Positions 7,218 through 13,305 of a DNA stretch of 17,213 nucleotides are shown piece after piece. Where the stretch lies: assembly GCA_043746555.1 (NCBI GenBank), contig JAYTQU010000062.1, positions 1 to 17,213 of the forward strand, read 5' to 3'. Origin of the DNA: CAZQYC01 sp043746555. Its GTDB lineage: Bacteria; Pseudomonadota; Gammaproteobacteria; Steroidobacterales; Steroidobacteraceae. The number at the start of each line of letters is the position of its first letter. Position 1 is the stretch's first letter. The notes under the pieces were generated by a model that was not told the DNA's origin, did not search any database, and saw nothing but the letters and a program-made list of their open reading frames with translations. Both the position numbers and the translations under genes were made by a program.

Positions 7218-7581
7218 GAAATCAGAAGATGTGATCGTTTCGTTGTTCGCCTTAGCGCAAGAGTCGCGATTGGCGGTCTTTCGCCTACTGGTAAAGCGGG
7301 GGCCGGAAGGTTTCACGCCCGGCGATTTGGCGGAGAAATTAGCCGTGCCGTCGCCGACGCTGTCGTTCCATTTGAAGGAGTTGAGCCGCGCCAAGCTCGT
7401 GAACGTGCGACGCGAGAGCCGATTTTTGTATTACAGCGTGAACTTTGGGCAGATGGATGCCGTCATCGAATTTCTAACCGACAAGTGTTGCAGCTTGGCC
7501 GATGACCGCTCGGGTAGCTGCAAACCATCATCGGAGTTCATTGCGAAACCCGCCGCGAAGTTAAAGAGAAAGGCGTCATGA
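7216..7581 (+). CDS. arsR: Arsenic-responsive repressor ArsR (AfArsR-type)
   Basis: This 121-residue SmtB/ArsR-family winged-helix repressor covers the HTH at about residues 33-60 (FTPGDLAEKL then SPTLSFHLKEL). The classical As(III) site of E. coli ArsR (ELCVC in the recognition region) is absent. Cysteines instead lie C-terminal: Cys91-Cys92 (TDKCCS) and Cys102 (GSC). This resembles the Cys95/96/102 site described for Acidithiobacillus ferrooxidans ArsR, so I infer As(III) sensing at the dimer C-terminus. When As(III) binds, the repressor should leave the operator over its own promoter. The stop overlaps the arsC start as ATGA. It heads the ars operon; the Lys-rich tail (AKLKRKAS) is dispensable-looking. 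Confidence 0.9.
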   Translation: MKSEDVIVSLFALAQESRLAVFRLLVKRGPEGFTPGDLAEKLAVPSPTLSFHLKELSRAKLVNVRRESRFLYYSVNFGQMDAVIEFLTDKCCSLADDRSGSCKPSSEFIAKPAAKLKRKAS

Positions 7582-8072
7582 CCACTCGAACCTATAACGT
7601 ATTGTTCCTTTGCGCCGGTAACTCCGCACGCAGCATCTTGGCGGAGTCGCTATTGAACCAACGTGGTCGCGAGCAATTTCGCGCTTTTAGCGCTGGCAGC
7701 CATCCGACAGGCCGCGTCAATCCCTTCGCGCTGGAGCTGCTTAACGAAAATAATTTTTCGACGGCGAATCTGCGCAGCAAGAGTTGGGATGAGTTTGCGC
7801 AGCCCGACTCGCCCGCACTCGATTTTGTTTTTACGGTGTGCGACAACGCGGCGGGTGAAGTCTGTCCTCTATGGCCGGGGCAACCCATGACGGCGCATTG
7901 GGGTATTCCCGATCCCGCTGCGGTCACCGGAACAGATGTTCAGAAGCGCGCCGCCTTCATGGAGGCATTTCGGATTCTCGAACGCCGCATCAGCCTATTC
8001 ATCAGCTTGCCGATCCGAAATCTCGATCGCCTATCGCTGAATCAAAAAGTACACGACATCGGTAAGGCATAA
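7578..8072 (+). CDS. arsC: Arsenate reductase, LMW-phosphatase type, first copy
   Basis: This 164-residue protein is an arsenate reductase / low-molecular-weight tyrosine-phosphatase relative. It reduces arsenate to arsenite in the cytoplasm so that ACR3 can export it. The P-loop CX5R is visible at Cys12-Arg18 (LCAGNSARS). A resolving pair with the spacing of pI258 ArsC follows: Cys88 and Cys95 (TVCDNAAGEVCPLWPG). The later AHWGIPDP block is typical of the proteobacterial branch of this family. It overlaps arsR by four bases (ATGA), and acr3 starts 3 bp after its stop, so this is one transcription unit. The C-terminal extension after residue 135 is longer than in the second arsC copy. Confidence 0.9.
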   Translation: MTTRTYNVLFLCAGNSARSILAESLLNQRGREQFRAFSAGSHPTGRVNPFALELLNENNFSTANLRSKSWDEFAQPDSPALDFVFTVCDNAAGEVCPLWPGQPMTAHWGIPDPAAVTGTDVQKRAAFMEAFRILERRISLFISLPIRNLDRLSLNQKVHDIGKA

Positions 8073-8075
8073 ATC

Positions 8076-9146
8076 ATGTCCACCTTCGAACGATACCTCA
8101 CGCTTTGGGTAGCAGCCTGCATTGCCATTGGCGTTGCGCTGGGTCATTTTTTGCCGGATGTCTTCCACGCAATCGCGGCGCTGGAGATTGCCAAAGTCAA
8201 TCTGCCGGTCGCGGTGTTGATTTGGCTCATGATCATTCCGATGTTGATGAAAATCGACTTCGCCGCGCTGGCTCAAGTCAAAGATCATTGGCGCGGTATT
8301 GGCGTGACGCTGTTTATCAATTGGGCCATCAAACCGTTCTCGATGGCGGCGCTCGGTTGGTTGTTTGTCGGCTATCTATTTCGTCCGTATCTGCCGGCCG
8401 ACCAAATCAATAGTTACATCGCGGGCTTAATTCTGTTGGCCGCTGCGCCGTGCACAGCGATGGTATTTGTGTGGAGCAATCTTTCGAACGGTGAACCGCA
8501 TTTCACTTTAAGCCAAGTGGCGTTGAATGACGTAATCATGGTGTTCGCCTTTGCACCGATTGTCGGTCTGTTACTCGGTCTCTCGGCGATTACCGTGCCA
8601 TGGGAAACATTATTGCTCTCGGTTGGTTTGTACATTGTGGTCCCCGTGATTCTTGCTCAACTAGCAAGGCGATGGATACTCGCAAGCACTCGTGAAGCGG
8701 GACTTAAAGCAGTGCTGTCGCACATCCAACCGCTGTCTCTCGTCGCGTTACTCGTTACGCTCGTGATGCTGTTCGGCTTTCAAGGCGAGCAAATTATTCA
8801 GCAGCCTGTGATCATTGCGTTACTGGCCGTGCCCATTTTGATTCAGGTGTATTTCAATTCGGGACTGGCGTATCTGCTCAATCGCGTGACGGGCGAAGCG
8901 CATTGCGTTGCCGCGCCGTCGGCGCTTATCGGTGCGAGTAACTTCTTTGAACTTGCCGTTGCGGCGGCGATCAGTCTATTCGGCTTCAGCTCCGGTGCAG
9001 CGCTCGCGACAGTGGTCGGTGTGTTGATCGAAGTGCCGGTGATGCTGTCGGTCGTAAAAATTGTGAATACCAGTAAAGGTTGGTACGACCGAGGTCCTGC
9101 GGTGCAAAAAGTTGCTGCCGCGAACGCGGCGAGGAAGAACAAGTGA
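8076..9146 (+). CDS. acr3: Arsenite efflux permease ACR3
   Basis: This 356-residue inner-membrane protein of the ACR3/BASS superfamily has about ten hydrophobic helices. It extrudes As(III) using the proton gradient. The conserved helix-4 cysteine that ACR3 needs is present at Cys126 (LLAAAPCTAMVFVWS). The conserved Glu of the NFFELAVAAAISLFG helix is also seen. The VNLPVAVLIWLMIIPMLMKI block near the N-terminus is characteristic. The start at ATG 8076 lies 3 bp after the arsC stop. The TGA overlaps the GTG start of the second arsC. The length is within the usual 340-400 range and the gene looks intact. Confidence 0.93.
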   Translation: MSTFERYLTLWVAACIAIGVALGHFLPDVFHAIAALEIAKVNLPVAVLIWLMIIPMLMKIDFAALAQVKDHWRGIGVTLFINWAIKPFSMAALGWLFVGYLFRPYLPADQINSYIAGLILLAAAPCTAMVFVWSNLSNGEPHFTLSQVALNDVIMVFAFAPIVGLLLGLSAITVPWETLLLSVGLYIVVPVILAQLARRWILASTREAGLKAVLSHIQPLSLVALLVTLVMLFGFQGEQIIQQPVIIALLAVPILIQVYFNSGLAYLLNRVTGEAHCVAAPSALIGASNFFELAVAAAISLFGFSSGAALATVVGVLIEVPVMLSVVKIVNTSKGWYDRGPAVQKVAAANAARKNK

Positions 9147-9565
9147 AGCGCATTTTATTTTTATGCGTCGCCAATTCGGCGCGCAGTCAAATGGCGGAAG
9201 GACTCGCACGACATATCTTTGGCAAGGATGTCGAAGTGTTGAGTGCAGGCTCGCAACCCTCAATCGTCAATCCGTATGCCATCGAAGTCATGGGCGAGAT
9301 CGGCATCGAGATGAGCAGTCACCATTCAAAGTCGGTGGACAACATCGATGTCAGCACTATTGATCTAGTGGTAACGCTCTGCGCCGAAGAAGTGTGCCCG
9401 CTCTTGCCGGGTCGCGTGCGACGCTTGCATTGGCCGATTACCGATTCTGCCGTCAAAGGCGCAGTATTGCCCGCCGAAGAAATGCGCACACGCTTTCGTA
9501 CCGCGCGCGATCAGATCAAAGGGCGAATCGAAGTGTTGGCCGGACTCGTGAAGCTTCCCGTTTGA
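9143..9565 (+). CDS. arsC: Arsenate reductase, LMW-phosphatase type, second copy
   Basis: This 140-residue protein is a different subtype from the first arsC: shorter, with MKRILFLCVANSARSQMAE at the N-terminus (Cys8 P-loop to Arg14), Cys80 and Cys85 (VTLCAEEVCPLLPG), and HWPITDSA. The C-C spacing of five differs from the seven of the first copy, so the redox partner may differ as well. I chose GTG 9143 because it overlaps the acr3 stop as GTGA and places the P-loop at the usual distance. The frame is open further upstream but overlaps acr3. The stop TGA at 9563-9565 is followed in the same frame by the VOC-like pseudogene. Confidence 0.88.
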   Translation: MKRILFLCVANSARSQMAEGLARHIFGKDVEVLSAGSQPSIVNPYAIEVMGEIGIEMSSHHSKSVDNIDVSTIDLVVTLCAEEVCPLLPGRVRRLHWPITDSAVKGAVLPAEEMRTRFRTARDQIKGRIEVLAGLVKLPV

Positions 9566-9568
9566 CCT

Positions 9569-10006
9569 TCAGCACAGGAATTTCACGCTAGCGTTCGTGT
9601 CGACAATCTTGCGCACAGCACGCGCTTCTATGCGTGGTTGCTCAACACCTGGCCCAAGGAATGGACCCATCGCTATGCCACGTTCATTCGCCCCGATCTC
9701 AAAGTGAACTTCGTGTTGGTTGTATCCGACGGCAAAGAGCTGCATCACGACACGCTGTATCACTTAGCCTGACTTGAAGTCACCGACGTGTCGGCGGTGA
9801 TTGACGCCTACCATCGCGCCAAGTCGTTTGATGTGCTCGTCGAGAAACCTCCGCGCACCACGTGGAAAGGCACGCCGCTGCATGAGCTTTGGCTCAAAGA
9901 CCCTGACGGTAACTTGATTGAAATCTATGCGCGACTGAGCAATGCGGAATTTGCGCAGAAGCCTACGAATGAATTTCCGGTGTTTCTAGTTGCAGGCACG
10001 AGTTGA
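9569..10006 (+). pseudogene. VOC/glyoxalase-like protein of the ars operon, broken
   Basis: Reading frame 2 bases after the arsC stop gives a VOC-superfamily protein without a start codon: EFHASVRVDNLAHSTRFYAW, WPKEWTHRYATFIRPDL, ELHHDTLYHLA, then TGA at 9770-9772, then LEVTDVSAVIDAYH, HELWLKDPDGNLIEIYARL. The metal-site pattern of this fold is recognisable: an early His (FHAS), HELW, and the Glu in LIEIYAR. Small VOC proteins are often found in arsenic operons, where ArsI is a C-As lyase; this one has no ArsI-type Cys pair and is a separate group. The missing ATG and internal TGA make it nonfunctional unless read through from arsC. It lies in exactly the same frame as arsC. Confidence 0.72.
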
Positions 10007-10029
10007 ACTTTTCAGCGGAGCATGGAAGT

Positions 10030-10192
10030 GCGCGGGCTGATCAGCGGATCAAGTGTCAACTGGGATTTTTCCAAATCGCGCGGCCAGGGCATATGATTGC
10101 GCTGGGTCGATGGCTGCAACCTCTATCTGGACCGGGCATGGACCGAACAACCCGAAACCTGCATTCCTATCCAGGGTCTCGAAGGGCAGTAG
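10030..10192 (+). pseudogene. Decayed transposase fragment (IS701/IS4-superfamily-like)
   Basis: Two consecutive frames give a transposase-like peptide: RIKCQLGFFQIARPGHMIAL in one, then, after a shift near 10113, LYLDRAWTEQPETC in another, closed by TAG at 10190-10192. The pair resembles the segment NCQVGVFLAYASARGHALID-R-LYLPKEWTDD of IS701-family DDE transposases, aligned from memory. Neither end of an element nor terminal repeats are visible, so only a scar remains. It sits exactly between the arsenic and fluoride blocks, which would fit past insertion or recombination joining them. The family assignment is tentative. Confidence 0.4.
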
Positions 10193-10207
10193 TTTGATAC
10201 CCAAACA

Positions 10208-10236
10208 TTGATTGGTGCAGTTGCAGCACGTACACT
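10208..10236 (+). promoter_or_regulatory. Sigma70-like promoter of the fluoride operon
   Basis: TTGATT (10208-10213) and TACACT (10231-10236) are separated by exactly 17 bp, and each matches consensus at four positions. The predicted transcription start near 10243 lies a few bases before the first stem of the fluoride riboswitch, which strongly supports the pairing. Confidence 0.6.
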
Positions 10237-10246
10237 CCGGACTAGA

Positions 10247-10300
10247 TGGGAGATGGCATTCCTCCCCTGACAAACCGCCGCAAGGCTGATGATGTCTACG
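10247..10300 (+). promoter_or_regulatory. Fluoride riboswitch (crcB RNA motif)
   Basis: The aptamer reads GGGAGATGGCATTCCTCCC (10248-10266), then CTGACAAACCGCC, GCAA loop, GGCTGATGATGTCTACG. Stem 1 pairs GGGAG with CTCCC, and a second stem pairs GCC with GGC around GCAA. GGCATT (10255-10260) can pair with GATGTC (10290-10295) as the pseudoknot. These are the hallmarks of the crcB motif that binds fluoride with Mg2+, and the block GATGATG-CTACG closely resembles the well-known pseudomonad example. It lies 76 bp upstream of crcB. By established function, fluoride binding should switch the downstream genes on. Confidence 0.93.
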
Positions 10301-10338
10301 CTTTAATCCGTTTCGGGTAGGCGTGGCGATGCGCTAAT

Positions 10339-10372
10339 CCTGTCCGAAGAACACCAACAATTGCAGGACAGG
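10339..10372 (+). promoter_or_regulatory. RBS-sequestering hairpin, candidate riboswitch expression platform
   Basis: CCTGTCC (10339-10345) is perfectly complementary to GGACAGG (10366-10372), with a 20-nt loop. The 3' arm holds the AGGA-type ribosome-binding sequence just before the crcB ATG at 10376. No U-tract follows, so translational control is likelier than termination. The mechanistic link to the aptamer is inferred. Confidence 0.6.
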
Positions 10373-10375
10373 TGC

Positions 10376-10756
10376 ATGTGGAAATCGATTGTCGCCATCT
10401 CTTTGGGCGCTAGCCTAGGCGCGATGTTGCGCTGGTGGTTGGGTTCTAGGCTCAATAGTTTTTTTCCCACGATCCCGCCAGGTACGCTCGCGGCTAACTT
10501 GATTGGCGGCTACATCATTGGCCTCGCCATCGCGTTCTTCGCTTCTTATTCGGCGCTCGCTCCGGAATGGCGTCTGTTTGTCATCACTGGGTTTTGCGGC
10601 GGTCTCACCACGTTCTCGACGTTTTCCGCCGAGGTCGTGGCGTTGCTTCAGCAAGGGCGACCGCTTTGGGCCTGCGGCGCGGTGGCGCTTCACTTGAGTG
10701 CATCCGTGCTGATGACTTTTGCTGGCATCGGCACCGTTGCGTGGGCCAAGAGTTAA
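10376..10756 (+). CDS. crcB: Fluoride channel CrcB/FluC
   Basis: This 126-residue, four-helix inner-membrane protein is a Fluc fluoride exporter, which acts as an antiparallel dimer and lets cytoplasmic fluoride leave. Signature residues are present: GASLGAMLRWWL (about 11-22), the pore Asn41 in AANLIGGYIIGL, and GFCGGLTTFSTF (72-83) with Phe80 and Phe83 of the Phe box and the Thr-rich central Na+ site. The start at ATG 10376 is preferred over upstream non-ATG starts because it follows the AGGA in the hairpin and matches normal N-termini. It is the first gene after the fluoride riboswitch. Confidence 0.95.
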   Translation: MWKSIVAISLGASLGAMLRWWLGSRLNSFFPTIPPGTLAANLIGGYIIGLAIAFFASYSALAPEWRLFVITGFCGGLTTFSTFSAEVVALLQQGRPLWACGAVALHLSASVLMTFAGIGTVAWAKS

Positions 10757-10783
10757 CTCATGCGGAAATCCGAGGAGCAAACG

Positions 10784-11137
10784 ATGCAAGGTTCATTCTT
10801 AAGATTCTACGTGCAAGAAGGGCACCGCCATCACGGCCGGTTGGTGTGGGAGTGGTTGCTCGAACAGGCCAACAAACTCGGCATTCGCGGCGGCTCGGCA
10901 TTTCGCGCGATGGCGGGATTCGGACGCCACCACATGCTGCACGAAGAGCGCTTCTTCGAACTGGCCGGATCGCTTACGGTGGAAATCGAATTCATCGTGA
11001 CAGACGACGAGGCGCGTCAACTATTGAAGCTCTTTCAAAATGAAAAGCTTCGACTGTTCTATGCGCAAATCCCGGCGCGCTTTGACGTGATTAACCCGGA
11101 TGCGGCCGATCCACCCTCGATGGGGTCTGACCCATAG
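10784..11137 (+). CDS. DUF190-family protein of the fluoride operon
   Basis: This 117-residue soluble protein is a DUF190 member: FLRFYVQEGHRHHGRLVWEW at the N-terminus, GIRGGSAFRAMAGFG, and EIEFIVTDDEARQLLKLF. The fold is thought to be related to the PII-like ferredoxin fold, and family members commonly lie next to crcB, but the biochemical role is not established. I choose ATG 10784 over the in-frame ATG 10760 because a GAGGAG Shine-Dalgarno stands 7 nt before it and because family proteins begin close to this point. It is 27 bp downstream of crcB. Confidence 0.82.
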   Translation: MQGSFLRFYVQEGHRHHGRLVWEWLLEQANKLGIRGGSAFRAMAGFGRHHMLHEERFFELAGSLTVEIEFIVTDDEARQLLKLFQNEKLRLFYAQIPARFDVINPDAADPPSMGSDP

Positions 11138-11149
11138 CGGTCGGTATCC

Positions 11150-11173
11150 CAATGGCCAACGGCTGCGCCATTG
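11150..11173 (+). other. Intergenic hairpin between DUF190 and the antiporter
   Basis: CAATGGC (11150-11156) and GCCATTG (11167-11173) form a perfect 7-bp stem with a 10-nt loop in the 83-bp gap of the fluoride operon. There is no T-run after it, so it is not a normal intrinsic terminator. An mRNA processing or stability element is possible. Confidence 0.3.
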
Positions 11174-11220
11174 ACGGAAGTCGGTGCTGAATCTTGGTTA
11201 GAGACTGAGGAGAATCGACG

Positions 11221-12416
11221 ATGACTGAAACTTGGTTGCTCGCGGCTCTTTGGCTCGGCCTTGCGCTGATCGCGACGCTGTTATCGATTTGGTTGCGCGT
11301 GGCGACGGCGCTCTCGGAAATTGTGGTCGGGACTGTCGCCCAACTTATTATCGGCGCAACCATTGGCACGGCGCTTCTGCATACGGACGATTCGTGGATC
11401 AAGTTTCTCTCCGGCACGGGCGCGATTGTGCTCACGTTTCTCGCGGGCGCGGAACTCGATCCCGCGGTAGTTCGCACCAAATGGAAGAGACGAGCTTCAT
11501 TGGCATGGTCGGATTCATCGCGCCCTTTCTCGGTTGCACCGCGCTTGCGTATTGGGGATTGCATTGGGGGTGGCGTGCGAGTTGGCTTGCCGGTGTCGCG
11601 ATGTCGACGACCTCGGTCGCGGTCGTGTACGCCGTCATGTTGGAGTTCGGACTCAATGTGACCAGCTACGGCAAGACGGTGCTGGCCGCGTGTTTCATCA
11701 ACGATCTCGCGACGGTGCTGGCGCTGGGATTTATTTTCAGTCCGTTCACATGGAAGACCGGCGTGTTCTTCGGCGCTGGAGTCGCAATATTCGCCGCTTT
11801 GCCGTTCGTCACGCCGCGATTCTTTAAACACTATGGAGGTCGACCGTCGGAACTCGAGGCCAAGTTTCTGCTATTGGTGCTGTTCGGTCTCGGCGGCATC
11901 GCGACCTGGTCCGGAAGCGAGGCGGTGTTGCCCGCTTATTTGGTCGGCATGGTGCTTGCCGGCACGGTCGGCAAAGATCACGCGCTCATACGACGCTTGC
12001 GGACGCTTACCTTCGGTTTGCTCACGCCTTTCTATTTTATTCGCGCGGGGTCGCTCGTTTCGTTGCCAGCGCTAGCGGCCGCGCCGTTGGGGTTTATTGC
12101 TCTGCTCGGCGCCAAAATGCTAACTAAAATTATCGGTGTGTATCCCACCACCAAATTGTTCCGCGCGCCGACTCAAGAGGCTTTGTACACAACCATGTTG
12201 ATGTCAACCGGTCTCACTTTCGGAACGATTTCCGCATTGTTCGGTTTGTCGCACGGCGTCATCGACGAAGCTCAGTACTCGGCCATCGTCGCCGCCGTGG
12301 TGGCGAGCGCCGTGGTGCCCACTTTAATCGCGAATGCTTTTTTTCTGCCTCGGCACTTACTCGGATCCAATGCTGAAGCCAAGCCGAAACTTCCGGCGAC
12401 GACTTCCGATGCGTAA
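11221..12416 (+). pseudogene. CPA2-type cation:proton antiporter with a -1 frameshift
   Basis: With one frameshift corrected this is a roughly 398-residue membrane antiporter of the monovalent cation:proton antiporter-2 family. The first 89 codons (MTETWLLAALWL to FLAGAELDPAVV) are read from ATG 11221, which has AGGAG about 9 nt upstream. From about 11487 the protein continues in the -1 frame (ETSFIGMVGFIAPFLG, GVAMSTTSVAVVYAVM, CFINDLATVLALG) to TAA 12414-12416. No classic slippery heptamer is seen at the junction; one missing G in TGGAAGAGACG would explain it. Antiporters of this kind are known riboswitch-controlled neighbours of crcB and may offset cation or pH stress from fluoride. Sequence error is as likely as a true lesion. 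Confidence 0.82.
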
Positions 12417-12430
12417 ACGGGGAGCACACC

Positions 12431-12846
12431 ATGATCGAGAAAATATTGGTCGGTTACGATGGTTCGGAACCTTCGCGTGATGCGCTGACGTTTGCGGTAA
12501 AACTGGCGCGCACGTTCAGCGCCGAGGTGCATGTGGTCGCGGTGGCGCGGCCGCCTGACTATGGCGGTACGGTGGAAACCGAAGCAGTCATCGAGCAGGC
12601 TCGCCGGCACTGCGAGCACGCGCTGCGTGCTGCGCGATCCGAGCTTGCGCACGAGTCTTTCAAATCTCAATTCCATGTCGCGGTCGGTCATCCCGCCGAG
12701 CAACTTGTGCGGTACGCGGAGGCAAAAAAATAGATCACATCGTTGTCGGGCATCGCGGGCACACGATGTTTGAGCGTTGGTTGATTGGGTCAGTCGCCCG
12801 GCAAGTGATCGCCTACGCACACTGCGCCGTGACTGTCATACGATAA
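12431..12846 (+). pseudogene. Universal stress protein (UspA family), -1 frameshift at A7 heptamer
   Basis: The 0-frame product is 100 residues (MIEKILVGYDGSEPSRDALT to EAKK, TAG 12731-12733). Shifting back one base at A AAA AAA (12724-12730) continues the family sequence IDHIVVGHRGHTMFERWLIG and ends at TAA 12844-12846, giving a normal 138 residues. The ATP-binding motif G-x2-G-x9-G-S lies entirely in the shifted part (GHRG, then GS). Usp proteins bind ATP or act in stress survival as dimers. A GGGAG Shine-Dalgarno precedes ATG 12431, 14 bp after the antiporter stop. A 7-bp stem (12737-12743 with 12763-12769) follows the heptamer by 6 nt, so programmed frameshifting is conceivable; a homopolymer error is the plain alternative. 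Confidence 0.82.
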
Positions 12847-12860
12847 GAGGTTGCAACAAC

Positions 12861-13286
12861 ATGACCACCTCAATCGACAATCGCCTGCAATGGAAAGCGA
12901 TAGTAGCTATCGTCATCGGCAGTTTGATAGGCGCATTAGCGCGGCAGGGATTGAATCTGGCTTGCCAGGAACTTTTCGCCGATCAATCCTGGATTGCGAT
13001 AGTTGTTTCTGGCGGTGGCGGAATTGCGTTGGGCGCGATTATGGGTTGGGTGTCGACAGCAGGCGAGTTCCGCGCAGACAGACGATTGATGTTGATGGTC
13101 GGTTTAATTGCCGTACTCGGCACATTCGCGGCGTCCGCCGCGGTCGAAACATCTAGCACGCAAACTTCCACAAGCGCTGGAGATCGAATCTTGTGGACGG
13201 CGGCGCTGCATATCGGTGGAGCAATCATCGCTGCTGCTCTCGCACTCACCGTAGTACGTTGGTTCCGCGCGCGGCGCTCGTCGTAA
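12861..13286 (+). CDS. Degenerate CrcB-like paralogue
   Basis: This 141-residue, four-helix protein has CrcB architecture: IGSLIGALARQGLNL (about 19-33) matches the N-terminal GASLGAMLRWWL of the true CrcB. The pore Asn is replaced: VVSGGGGIALGA with Ser50 where CrcB has Asn41. The TTFSTF box reads GTFAAS (87-92), keeping only the first Phe, and the second Phe is Ser. Fluoride conduction as a homodimer is therefore doubtful. ATG 12861 is chosen since AAGAGG lies upstream and the frame's longer start would overlap the uspA tail. It is the last gene of the fluoride operon, 14 bp after uspA. A modulatory partner of CrcB is an inference. Confidence 0.75.
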   Translation: MTTSIDNRLQWKAIVAIVIGSLIGALARQGLNLACQELFADQSWIAIVVSGGGGIALGAIMGWVSTAGEFRADRRLMLMVGLIAVLGTFAASAAVETSSTQTSTSAGDRILWTAALHIGGAIIAAALALTVVRWFRARRSS

Positions 13287-13305
13287 GCTGTGAGCGCGAT
13301 GAAAT

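Noticed and set aside
5542..10006. Recoded TGA (alternative genetic code or selenocysteine) in csrA and VOC
   Set aside because: Many clearly intact genes here end with TGA, and the csrA TGA stands at an Arg position, so neither a code change nor selenocysteine fits.
10049..10273. Cys-rich minus-strand ORF of 74 codons
   Set aside because: It overlaps the fluoride riboswitch, its promoter and the transposase scar, and has no start signal; chance frame.
11150..11173. Hairpin as a terminator within the fluoride operon
   Set aside because: No T-tract follows and the next gene belongs to the same module.
11091..11831. Minus-strand frame of 246 codons opposite the antiporter
   Set aside because: Low-complexity polar sequence (Arg, Ser, Pro-rich) opposite conserved coding sequence; a shadow of the GC-rich frame.
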